DNA of 15,706 nucleotides from Desulfobulbaceae bacterium. Lineage in GTDB: Bacteria > Desulfobacterota > Desulfobulbia > Desulfobulbales > Desulfocapsaceae. Shown in pieces: positions 7,095 to 14,178 of the stretch. Below the pieces are notes generated by a model. It worked only from the letters and a program-made list of their open reading frames with translations, did no database searches and was not told the origin of the DNA. The stretch is from positions 1 to 15,706 of the forward strand of contig JAHEMX010000023.1 in NCBI GenBank assembly GCA_024643445.1. Reading direction: 5' to 3'. The stretch's first letter is position 1. Each line of letters begins with the position of its first letter. The position numbers and the translations under genes were made by a program.

Positions 7095-7251
7095 TGATGG
7101 TTTCGTAAAAAGTCAAATACTCGATGGCTCAGTAAAAAACTTCGTCTGCGAGGCGCATAAAAATTTCTATTATTTCGGCTTACTCCGGTACGTCGTGATG
7201 ATAGAAATTTTGTAGCAACGAAGTAGATGGAGGGTTTTTGCGACACCATCA
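7095..7251. mobile_element. MITE-like 157-bp palindromic element with 4-bp target duplication
   Basis: The 228-base gap upstream of bipA holds an imperfect inverted repeat. Outer arms TGATGGTTTCGTAAAAA (7095-7111) and the complement of 7235-7251 match at 15 of 17 positions. Inner arms AAAATTTCTAT (7160-7170) and 7201-7211 match perfectly, and ACTTCGT (7139-7145) pairs with 7218-7224. The tetranucleotide CTAT flanks both ends (7091-7094 and 7252-7255), as a target-site duplication would. There is no ORF inside. These are the hallmarks of a non-autonomous miniature inverted-repeat element. The alternative is a structured regulatory RNA. Confidence 0.65.
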
Positions 7252-7259
7252 CTATTTCT

Positions 7260-7288
7260 TTGCAACTCTCAGGCGTCTGGTGTATGCT
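7260..7288 (+). promoter_or_regulatory. Candidate sigma70 promoter of bipA
   Basis: TTGCAA (7260-7265) and TATGCT (7283-7288) are separated by exactly 17 bases, and both hexamers are recognisable sigma70 elements. Transcription would start near 7295, giving a leader of about 95 bases before ATG 7390. The -35 begins 9 bases after the MITE-like element ends, so the insertion lies just upstream of the promoter. Confidence 0.5.
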
Positions 7289-7389
7289 TGCTGCCCCGCG
7301 GCGGAATGTCGCGGACTGACGCCTGTTTAAGGCAGCTTTGCACTATTAAAAATAAAGAGGATTGCCGCTCGCAGAACCGGCATGAGTAT

Positions 7390-9192
7390 ATGCAACAGGA
7401 AAAAATCCGCAATGTAGCAATCATTGCCCATGTCGATCACGGCAAGACTACGCTGATCGATAAATTGTTTCGACACTCCGGCATGTTCCGTGATAACCAG
7501 GCCGTTGCCGAGCGGTTGATGGATTCGATGGATCTTGAGCGTGAACGGGGCATCACCATTACTGCCAAAAACGGCTCCTACAGTTATAAGGACTACTGGT
7601 TCAATATTATCGATACCCCCGGTCATGCAGACTTCGGCGGTCAGGTTGAGCGCGTGCTGCGTATGGCGGACGGCGCACTCCTGCTTGTCGATGCCCAGGA
7701 AGGGCCGATGCCGCAGACCTATTTTGTTTTGAAGAAGGCCCTGGAAAACCATCTGCCGGTTATCGTCGTGATAAACAAGATTGATAAACCCGCAGCCCGG
7801 TGTGACTGGGTTGTCGACCAGGTATTCGATCTTTTTGTCAAGCTCGAGGCACCTGATCACATCCTGGATTTTCCGGTTGTCTACTCCTCTGCCAAAGAAG
7901 GATATGCCCTTGCCGACCCGAACGACCCGGTTGAAAACGGTGGTTCGATGGCCATCATTTCCGAGATGATAATCAAGACAATCCCGCCGCCGGCTGGTGA
8001 CATCGACAGTCCGCTGCAGATGCAGGTGGGAACCATTGACTATTCGCCCTACCTTGGCCGGCTCGGAATCGGCAAGGTGGTGAACGGCACGATGGAGATC
8101 AATCAGCCGATTGCCGTTGCCCGGCGGGACGGTTCTATAAAACCGGTCCGGATTTCCAAGATTTATCGGTTTGAACGGGACGCCAAGGTTTCCATTGACC
8201 GGGCGATCACCGGGGAAATCGTGGCGATTGCCGGCATGGATGATGTGACGGTCGGTGTGACCTTTACCGACCCGGACGCCCCCCGCCCACTGCCGCTGAT
8301 CGATATCGATCCTCCGACCATATCGATGGATTTCATTCCGAACGATTCACCCTTTGCCGGTACCGAAGGAAAATTTGTGACGTCAAGGCATCTCAAGGAA
8401 CGGCTGGAGCGTGAGACCCTGGCTGATGTTGCCCTGCAGGTCGAGCAATTGCAGGAGGGTATTGGCTACAAGGTCTCCGGAAGGGGTGAGTTGCACCTCT
8501 CTATCCTGATCGAGAAGATGCGGCGTGAGGGGTATGAGCTGCAGGTTACCCGGCCGCAGGTGATCATGCGCGAAGAAGATGGCAGGCTCCTGGAACCCTA
8601 TGAGCGGCTGACGGTCGATGTCGATGAGGAATTCCAGGGGGCGGTGATTGAAAAGCTCGGCAAGCTGAAAGGACTGCTGGAGGAAATGTCCCAGCATCAC
8701 GGCATGACCAGAATGGTCTTCAAGGTGCCGACGCGCGGTCTTCTCGGGTATCGTTCCCAGTTCATGACCGATACCAGGGGCATGGGCACCATGAACTACG
8801 TTTTTGATTGTTATGGTCCTTATGCCGGTGATATCATAAACCGGATCAACGGTGTGCTGGTTACCAAGGAATCCTGCACGTCCGTTGCCTACGCCCTTTT
8901 TAATCTGCAGGACCGCGGCACGCTCTTTATCGATCCCGGTGAAAAGCTGTATCCCGGTCAGGTGGTCGGCGAGAACTGTCGTTCGGGGGATCTGGTGGTC
9001 AATCCGGCAAAGGGCAAGAAACTGACCAACATGCGGGCGTCAGGCAACGATGAAGCGGTGCTGTTAACGCCGCCGAGAAGCATGACGCTGGAGGATTGTA
9101 TTGCTTTTATCAATGATGATGAACTGGTGGAAGCGACACCCCTGTCGGTCCGGCTGCGTAAAAGAGTCGTCGCAAAACTCAGAGCTCACTAA
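7390..9192 (+). CDS. bipA: Ribosome-associated translational GTPase BipA/TypA
   Basis: BipA (TypA) is a cytoplasmic translational GTPase that binds the 70S ribosome and helps ribosome assembly and stress adaptation. The start at ATG 7390 gives MQQEKIRNVAIIAHVDHGKT, matching the family N-terminus; the frame stays open to 7288, but that overlaps the predicted -10. The 600-residue protein has G1 AHVDHGKTT (13-21), G2 RGITI, G3 DTPGH, G4 NKID and G5 SSAKEG. EF-G-like domains follow (GRGELHLSIL), then the BipA-specific C-terminal domain (NYVFDCYGPYAGDI). Length is normal (about 600-615). A weak leader ribosome-binding site is the only oddity. A tiny ORF follows after 5 bases and is probably co-transcribed. 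Confidence 0.97.
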   Translation: MQQEKIRNVAIIAHVDHGKTTLIDKLFRHSGMFRDNQAVAERLMDSMDLERERGITITAKNGSYSYKDYWFNIIDTPGHADFGGQVERVLRMADGALLLVDAQEGPMPQTYFVLKKALENHLPVIVVINKIDKPAARCDWVVDQVFDLFVKLEAPDHILDFPVVYSSAKEGYALADPNDPVENGGSMAIISEMIIKTIPPPAGDIDSPLQMQVGTIDYSPYLGRLGIGKVVNGTMEINQPIAVARRDGSIKPVRISKIYRFERDAKVSIDRAITGEIVAIAGMDDVTVGVTFTDPDAPRPLPLIDIDPPTISMDFIPNDSPFAGTEGKFVTSRHLKERLERETLADVALQVEQLQEGIGYKVSGRGELHLSILIEKMRREGYELQVTRPQVIMREEDGRLLEPYERLTVDVDEEFQGAVIEKLGKLKGLLEEMSQHHGMTRMVFKVPTRGLLGYRSQFMTDTRGMGTMNYVFDCYGPYAGDIINRINGVLVTKESCTSVAYALFNLQDRGTLFIDPGEKLYPGQVVGENCRSGDLVVNPAKGKKLTNMRASGNDEAVLLTPPRSMTLEDCIAFINDDELVEATPLSVRLRKRVVAKLRAH

Positions 9193-9197
9193 AAACC

Positions 9198-9359
9198 ATG
9201 AAGTCAATAATCATCTTGAGCCTGTCTATCCTGGCGGGACTCGGCGTGTTCGGGTTTATCGCCAAGAAATACGGCAGTGACTGCATCCCGTGAATGATGC
9301 TCTACGGCTCCGTAGGTGCGGGGATTTTCACGTTTTGGGCGCTCAACGCCCTGCTTTGA
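9198..9359 (+). CDS. Two-helix membrane microprotein with in-frame TGA (possible selenocysteine) or decayed small gene
   Basis: Five bases after bipA, an ATG opens a 31-codon frame: the hydrophobic helix IIILSLSILAGLGVFGFIA, then KKYGSDCIP and a TGA at 9291-9293. Reading through in the same frame gives 21 more codons, MMLYGSVGAGIFTFWALNALL, a second good membrane helix ending in TGA at 9357-9359. The context Cys-x-x-TGA looks like a redox CxxU motif. A hairpin CTACG-GCTC-CGTAG (9302-9315) begins 8 bases after the TGA, with G first in the loop, broadly as in bacterial SECIS elements, though close to the TGA. Alternatives are a Trp or Arg codon mutated to stop, or two unrelated frames. No family was recognised and the ribosome-binding site is weak. 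Confidence 0.42.
9337..9351. other. Short hairpin at the end of the bipA transcript
   Basis: GGGCG-CTCAA-CGCCC forms a 5-bp GC stem at the end of the small ORF between the converging bipA and Nudix units. No strong T-tract follows on either strand (TGCTTTG rightward, AAAACG leftward), so it is at best a weak terminator. Confidence 0.25.
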
Positions 9360-9386
9360 TCGTTTCAGTCTGACGGGCTGGAATAG

Positions 9387-9809
9387 CTATCTTCCGCTCT
9401 GGTGGAAATAGTCTGCCAGAATCCGGGCATGATCGAAGGCCAGTTCCGGCAGGCTGTCTCGGGAGAATAACGCCGCTTTGCCGGCGTCATCTCCCGCCAC
9501 CGGCAGTCCTTCGGCCCTGCCGATAAAGACCGTCGAGGCGGTGTGCATGCGCTCATCACGGCCGGGGTCCGAGTAGGTCCGGAACTGTCGCAGATCAGTA
9601 ACCGCAAGTCCTGTCTCCTCTCTTGCTTCCCGGACGGCAGCCGTTTCAAATGACTCGCCGTAGTCGACAAAACCCCCCGGAAGGGCCCAGCCGCGGGGCG
9701 GGTTATTCCTCTCTATCAGCACCACTTTATTAGCAATTTCTATGATGATATCGACGGTTGGTACCGGATTTCTCGGTGGCACTTCATGCCGGCAATGGGG
9801 ACATTTCAT
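9387..9809 (-). CDS. Nudix hydrolase with N-terminal zinc-ribbon motif
   Basis: This is a Nudix-family pyrophosphohydrolase acting on nucleoside diphosphate-linked compounds; the exact substrate is unknown, with ADP-ribose or oxidised nucleotides possible. From ATG 9809 it has 140 residues. It opens with a C-x-x-C start of a zinc ribbon (MKCPHC), then PVPTVDIIIEI, and a complete Nudix box from G46 to about V70 (G-x5-E52-x7-R60-E61-x-x-E64-E65-x-G67). A TTG start 24 bases earlier (9833) would add eight residues; neither start has a ribosome-binding site, and the MKCPHC start is preferred because the zinc ribbon normally begins the protein. Its ATG overlaps the stop of the literal upstream nucleotidase frame. 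It is the last gene of the glgX cluster. Confidence 0.88.
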   Translation of the reverse strand: MKCPHCRHEVPPRNPVPTVDIIIEIANKVVLIERNNPPRGWALPGGFVDYGESFETAAVREAREETGLAVTDLRQFRTYSDPGRDERMHTASTVFIGRAEGLPVAGDDAGKAALFSRDSLPELAFDHARILADYFHQSGR

Positions 9810-10522
9810 GGGCGTAATTTCAGGGTGGGGCAATGAGAAAAGGCCGGGTTATGGTCATTACTCCTGTCCCTCGGCCGCCGAAAAATCAAACAGATCGGAG
9901 ATTTCATCCCAGTTGGCGACTGCCGGCAGGTGGTGCTGATTGCGATTCCACGGCTGGGTATAAACGATGGGGACAGGCCTGCTTCAGCGAGCTGCAGACA
10001 GGTCAGGGTCCGATCGTCGATGAAATGCTGGAGGCCGCACTGCCTGATAAATGTTTCCTTGTTGTCGTGATCCCCGGTTGCGACCAGCCGGATATGGCCT
10101 CCGTTCCGAGTGCTGCAATAAAAATCAAACCAGTCCTGAACCGGCCCGATGACAGGCCTGGCGGTGATAATGGTCACATCGGCGACACGGCTGAGGCGGA
10201 CCAGGGTCTCGACGGCTCCCGCCATCGGTTTGAGACCGACTCCAAGGGAATCCTGGAGAATGTCATCAAAGATGCTCTCAACGACTTTGCGAGGGATATC
10301 GGTGCAATGTTCAACCTGAAAGCTGCTGATCTCTTCCAGGCTGATTGAACAATAGTCATACCTTTCGCAGGCCAGCCTGATGAAGGCTTCACCGATGTCC
10401 GCGATCACCCCGTCAAAGTCGAAGCCGACCGAATCCGGGCGAATTTTTTTCAGCGGGGTATGCTGCCTTGCCGCAAAGTTCGAGTGTCGGCCCGGGTTAC
10501 TTGCTGATGACGGCATCTTCAA
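9806..10522 (-). CDS. HAD-superfamily nucleotidase (NT5C/COG5663-like), C-terminus frameshifted
   Basis: The protein is a HAD-fold phosphatase of the cytosolic 5'-nucleotidase type. HAD motif I is FDFDGVIAD, motif II IITARP, and the distal NKETF...FIDDR supplies the lysine and acidic pair. After AEAGLS the literal frame turns into a Ser/Arg/Pro-rich tail. Adding one C to the CCCC run at 9969-9972 restores PIVYTQPWNRNQHHLPAVANW, the family's conserved VYTQPWNR motif, and a stop at 9858-9860. The gene is therefore frameshifted by one base near codon 184, or the base was miscalled. The ATG at 10522 overlaps the upstream gene by 26 bases, and a CTG at 10453 just before LKKIRPDSVGFDFDG may be the real start. 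If the shift is real, the product loses its C-terminal motif. Corrected extent is 9858 to 10453 or 10522. Confidence 0.75.
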   Translation of the reverse strand: MKMPSSASNPGRHSNFAARQHTPLKKIRPDSVGFDFDGVIADIGEAFIRLACERYDYCSISLEEISSFQVEHCTDIPRKVVESIFDDILQDSLGVGLKPMAGAVETLVRLSRVADVTIITARPVIGPVQDWFDFYCSTRNGGHIRLVATGDHDNKETFIRQCGLQHFIDDRTLTCLQLAEAGLSPSFIPSRGIAISTTCRQSPTGMKSPICLIFRRPRDRSNDHNPAFSHCPTLKLRP

Positions 10523-11312
10523 TAATCACAACATATTTGTAGCCGGCACCAAAGTCCTTGTCGGCAGCGAGTCTTCCTTCAATCGTCAGCGCTTGCGCTT
10601 CCAGTACTTGTTCTTTGGTTGTCACCACGAGATCATGGGTGTTCTCCATCGGGTTGCCGCTGCCGTCCTGCAGGTGTAGCCAGTTTTTGCCCATGATATT
10701 GGCGTTGTATTTAACCACCTGACCCCTCACGCGTACGGTCTTGCCGTCCAGTTCACTGGCCTTGGCAAAAATCTCTCCGATGGTATACGCGTTTTCACCC
10801 GTTGCTTTTTCAACCGAGATTTCCTTGAAGGGAACAATGGCGCCCATACTTCCGCCGGAACTTATGGACGGCTGAATCTCTTTGCTTGCAGGGTTTTGCT
10901 GTTCAGCGGCGATGGCCGCGGCAAAAGAGTCATCTCCGGCCGGTTTTGCGGCGGGAGCAGTCTGGTGGGGATTGGCCGCCGTTGAATCGACAATGCCCGG
11001 CGAGAAAAGGATACTGGGAAACGTCCTGTCCAGTACCTTACTGTGAAAATTTTTCATTTCCATGCCCGGTGTAATGGAAATGGCATCGCCGACCTTGACT
11101 GCGGATTGCGGCAGCGCCGCCCAGAGCGGGCCGCCGGGAGTATCGAGCTGGACGTAGGTGTAGCCGGCCGCATCCATGGTTTCCATGACTGTGCCGGAGA
11201 GTACTTCGCTGCTGGGGGGCATATCTGCCGCATGGCTTGCACCGGCTGAGGTCATGATTCCAAAAAACAGGAGGAAACAGCTGAGTACAGCCCTAAAAAA
11301 GATCGGAATCAT
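10497..11312 (-). CDS. Exported OB-fold nucleic-acid-binding-like protein (NrfJ-related), two OB domains
   Basis: This is an exported protein with OB-fold architecture. Residues 1-29 are a clear signal peptide (RAVLSCFLLFFGIMTSAGAS, cleavage after HAA). The first domain (about 38-85), SGTVMETMDAAGYTYVQLDT, resembles the small NrfJ-type OB fold. A low-complexity Ala/Pro/Ser linker follows (about 105-150). The second OB-like domain (about 175-270) contains DGKTVRVRGQVVKYNANIMG, then KNWLHLQDGSG, and ends YKYVVIIEDAVISK. The ATG has an excellent AAGGAG ribosome-binding site 9 bases upstream. The role is unknown; related domains are described as binding small molecules or nucleic acid, but that cannot be shown here. 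Its end overlaps the nucleotidase frame. A periplasmic location is inferred, and no lipobox cysteine was found. Confidence 0.75.
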   Translation of the reverse strand: MIPIFFRAVLSCFLLFFGIMTSAGASHAADMPPSSEVLSGTVMETMDAAGYTYVQLDTPGGPLWAALPQSAVKVGDAISITPGMEMKNFHSKVLDRTFPSILFSPGIVDSTAANPHQTAPAAKPAGDDSFAAAIAAEQQNPASKEIQPSISSGGSMGAIVPFKEISVEKATGENAYTIGEIFAKASELDGKTVRVRGQVVKYNANIMGKNWLHLQDGSGNPMENTHDLVVTTKEQVLEAQALTIEGRLAADKDFGAGYKYVVIIEDAVISK

Positions 11313-11367
11313 TAATGGTCTCCTTATTATGTGGTGAGTTACTATGAACGCCTCACGTTATGATATA

Positions 11368-11892
11368 TCAATCAGGTTCTTTTGCAAGCAGACGTGCGAG
11401 AAATATGAGCAGTTCGTCGTTCCAGCACTGATAGCCGGACTCGCTCAGATGCACCCCGTCATAGTCAAACAGCTCACTTCCTCCTTTTTCAAAGGGGGAA
11501 CAGAGATCGAAATAGTGTGAACCCGTCTTTTGAGCAATGGCCTTCAGCTCGCTGTTTACTGCCTGCACCATCTCTTTTATTCCCGCTATATTATAGGGAA
11601 GCAGGCTGGTTACGATTCTTTCTGAGCGGGGAAAATGGGCTCCGAGTGCACGGCAGATCTGCTCAATGGTGATGGCAAAATCGGTATCGCCGAAGAGCAG
11701 ATTGTTGGTTCCCGTCATCAAAATAATAGCATCCGGGGTGAGCGGCGTCCGGACCGGAAGCCGCCACAGGAGTTCCTCCGCCTGCTCACCGGGCATGCCG
11801 CTGCTGATCACGCGGTGCTGCGGAAGGCGGCGAGGCCAGTTAGCGAAATCAACAAGTGAATCACCGAGAAACAGCAGGCAGAGATTTTCCAT
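11368..11892 (-). CDS. SGNH/GDSL-type esterase or hydrolase
   Basis: This is a cytosolic SGNH-hydrolase-fold esterase. The start at ATG 11892 lies one base after the glgX stop, has a GGGAAG-type ribosome-binding site, and gives MENLCLLFLGDSLV; the frame extends upstream inside glgX but that is unlikely to be translated. The 174 residues contain block I FLGDSLV with the nucleophilic serine, the SGMPG glycine segment, block III MTGTNN with the oxyanion asparagine, and block V DGVHLSESG with the Asp-x-x-His pair. No signal peptide is visible. Immediate coupling to the glycogen-debranching gene suggests a carbohydrate-linked ester such as acetylated glucan or sugar as substrate, but this is only inference. 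Confidence 0.88.
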   Translation of the reverse strand: MENLCLLFLGDSLVDFANWPRRLPQHRVISSGMPGEQAEELLWRLPVRTPLTPDAIILMTGTNNLLFGDTDFAITIEQICRALGAHFPRSERIVTSLLPYNIAGIKEMVQAVNSELKAIAQKTGSHYFDLCSPFEKGGSELFDYDGVHLSESGYQCWNDELLIFLARLLAKEPD

Positions 11893-11893
11893 A

Positions 11894-14053
11894 TCACTTC
11901 CCTTTGCTTTCCTCCTGGAATTTTGCCCCTTCTTCCTGAGTGCAAGCCCCGGTCGATTGCAGAACAGCAAGACCCATATTTTTCACAAGAATTCCGGAAC
12001 CGGGAGACACACGGTCGGCCTTATCCGCAGCGACGATATCGGCCGGACTTGGCGCTGCCGTGTTGATGATAAATCGCCAGGTGTCTCTGACGGATGGTGA
12101 CGGAAGATCCGGAACGATAAACTCAGCATCAGCCGCCATATCGCCGTTGACCATGATATAAAAGTCACTTGCTGCCGTTTCGGCCGGGTACGAGCTGCGC
12201 AGCAGAAAGGCAAGTGTCCTGCAGTCGGCCGACCAGTCAGGCTGTCCGGGGAAAAGCGATTGCCAGGTTATCTCCGGCTGCAGCTGTCCCTGCGCGTCAG
12301 TGGACGGGTTAAAGAATTCCTGGCGCCTGAAAACCGGCTGTTTTTTCCTCAATGCAATACATGCCCGGAAAAACCGGAGCAGATCCCGATTCTGCCGGGC
12401 CAGCTCCCAATTCAGCCAGCTGAGATCGTTATCCTGGCACCAGCCGTTGTTGTTTCCCCGCTGGCTTCTGCCGAATTCATCACCCGCGGTGATCATCGGT
12501 ATTCCCTGGGAAAACAGCAGCAGCGCAGCAAAGGTTCGCATGCGCCTGCCACGCAGTTCTGCCGTTTTACCGGGACATGGATCACCTTCGTGACCGCTGT
12601 TCCAGCTGAGGTTGTGCTTCTCACCATCATGGTCCTGTTCACCGTTGGCCATGTTTGACTTTTCATTATAACTGACCAGATCGTAGAGAGTAAATCCATC
12701 ATGACAGGTGATAAAGTTTACCGAGTTCAGCGGGCCTCGTCCGTCGGATTGATAGAGATCAGAGCTGCCGGCGATCCTGGTGGCAAGATCGCGAACACTA
12801 TCCGGGTATCCTGCCATAAATCTTCGTATATCGTCGCGATATCTGCCATTCCACTCGGCCCAGCGAGGACTGGCGGAGAATGAGCCGACCTGGTACAGTC
12901 CCGCCGCATCCCAGGCCTCGGCGATGATCTTGGTATGCTGCAGCAGCGGGTCCGCCGCGATCAGACTTACCAGCGGCGGGTCTGTAAGAATTTCGCCATC
13001 ACTGCCTCTGCTGAAAATAGAGGCCAGGTCGAATCGGAAGCCGTCAATGTGCATTTCGCTTACCAGATAACGCAGCGCCTCGAGAATCAGGTGCCTGACC
13101 ACGGGATGGTTGCCGTCAACACTGTTTCCACAGCCGGTAAAGTTGTGATAGTCACCGGTCAGCGCATCGATCATGTAATAGGTGGCGTTGTCGATACCCC
13201 TGAAGCCGGAGGTGTTGCCGTCAAGATCGGTTTCGCCGGTGTGGTTGAAAACAATATCAAGGATGACCTCTATCCCGGCCTGGTGCAGGCTTCTGACCAT
13301 GGTCCTGAATTCATCGAGGTCCGAGGTGGGAGAAGAGGCCAGCCCGGATTTGAGGGCAAAAAAGGAAAGGGGATTGTAGCCCCAATAATTCAGCAGCCTC
13401 TCACCGCTTTCAGGATGGAAAAACTTGTTGTCCGTCTCGTCCCACTCATGCACCGGAAGCAGTTCCACGGCGGTAATGCCGAGTTCTTTCAGGTAGGGGA
13501 TCTTCTCGATGATGCCGAGATAGGTTCCCGGTGCGCTGACACCAGAGCTGTCATGCCTGGTGAACCCTCGTACATGCAGCTCGTAGATAATGGTTTCAGC
13601 TGCCGCAGCGGCAAGTGGCCGGTCTTCCTGCCAGTCGAACTCATCGGTCACGCCAGTCAGGCAGAGCGGCTCTTTTCCGTAATATGAGACAGCCCCCCAC
13701 GGCCGGGGAACAAGGCGGGTGCAGAAGGGATCAAGGAGCACTTTTTCGGGGAAAAAGAGGATGCCTTCAGAAGGTTTGTCCGTACCGTCGACACGATAAC
13801 CGTAGCGCAGCATGCAGTCTTTAAACTCAAGCCCGATGTGCCAGGTATCGCCAGTCCGGTTGCCTTTCGGATCAAGCTCAATCTCCAGGGTCGTCGCATG
13901 GGGGGTTATCTCCTGATCAAAGGCGATGACCAGACTCACTGAGCTTGCGTGACGACCATAGAGGGCGAAATTGACATAGTTGTCCTGTTCTGACGTGCCG
14001 AGTGGTGACGGTACACCGGGGAGTTTTCTGACTATCGGGTTTTGCGTGGACAT
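11894..14053 (-). CDS. glgX: Glycogen debranching enzyme GlgX (isoamylase-type, GH13)
   Basis: GlgX hydrolyses alpha-1,6 branches of glycogen limit dextrins in the cytoplasm. The 719-residue protein has an N-terminal CBM48-like domain (about 15-120), then a GH13 catalytic domain. Motifs are DIVFNH (266-271), GFRFDLAS with nucleophile D342, IIAEAWD with acid/base E379, and FITCHDGFTLYDLVSYNEKSN with H451-D452. A C-terminal beta domain closes the protein. Length and motifs are normal for GlgX/TreX. The ATG has no clear ribosome-binding site, and a TATAAT on the same strand at 14072-14067 would put the transcript start only a few bases upstream. The gene heads the leftward cluster and is divergent from the DUF1566 gene. 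TreX-type isoamylase is the alternative name. Confidence 0.95.
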   Translation of the reverse strand: MSTQNPIVRKLPGVPSPLGTSEQDNYVNFALYGRHASSVSLVIAFDQEITPHATTLEIELDPKGNRTGDTWHIGLEFKDCMLRYGYRVDGTDKPSEGILFFPEKVLLDPFCTRLVPRPWGAVSYYGKEPLCLTGVTDEFDWQEDRPLAAAAAETIIYELHVRGFTRHDSSGVSAPGTYLGIIEKIPYLKELGITAVELLPVHEWDETDNKFFHPESGERLLNYWGYNPLSFFALKSGLASSPTSDLDEFRTMVRSLHQAGIEVILDIVFNHTGETDLDGNTSGFRGIDNATYYMIDALTGDYHNFTGCGNSVDGNHPVVRHLILEALRYLVSEMHIDGFRFDLASIFSRGSDGEILTDPPLVSLIAADPLLQHTKIIAEAWDAAGLYQVGSFSASPRWAEWNGRYRDDIRRFMAGYPDSVRDLATRIAGSSDLYQSDGRGPLNSVNFITCHDGFTLYDLVSYNEKSNMANGEQDHDGEKHNLSWNSGHEGDPCPGKTAELRGRRMRTFAALLLFSQGIPMITAGDEFGRSQRGNNNGWCQDNDLSWLNWELARQNRDLLRFFRACIALRKKQPVFRRQEFFNPSTDAQGQLQPEITWQSLFPGQPDWSADCRTLAFLLRSSYPAETAASDFYIMVNGDMAADAEFIVPDLPSPSVRDTWRFIINTAAPSPADIVAADKADRVSPGSGILVKNMGLAVLQSTGACTQEEGAKFQEESKGK

Positions 14054-14056
14054 TCT

Positions 14057-14075
14057 GAGAATGATTATTATAATC
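14057..14075. promoter_or_regulatory. Fur-box-like site overlapping the glgX promoter
   Basis: On the minus strand GATTATAATAATCATTCTC matches the 19-bp Fur consensus at 16 positions, including the continuous run AATAATCATT. It contains the only good -10 (TATAAT, complement of 14067-14072) and ends 3 bases before the glgX ATG, so a bound repressor would block glgX. AT-rich promoters can match by chance. The distal half is weaker than the site upstream of rubrerythrin. Confidence 0.35.
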
Positions 14076-14178
14076 GAATAAGTGTTAGCTACATGTAAAA
14101 TCAGCAGAACTATAACAGGGTTTGCCGGGGCGTAACAGCAGAAAACGGCGTTACGGTAGAAGGAATAAGGAGTTTGCT

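Noticed and set aside
7288..7389. Upstream extension of BipA
   Set aside because: It overlaps the predicted -10 and is not found in the BipA family, which starts a few residues before the HVDHGKT loop.
9966..9976. Programmed ribosomal frameshift in the nucleotidase gene
   Set aside because: CCCC-A is not a canonical slippery heptamer, no stimulatory structure is evident, and such shifting is not known in this family; mutation or base-calling error is simpler.
12935..13687. 250-codon plus-strand open frame opposite glgX
   Set aside because: It is the antisense shadow of a conserved GH13 coding region, with no ribosome-binding site or recognisable domain.
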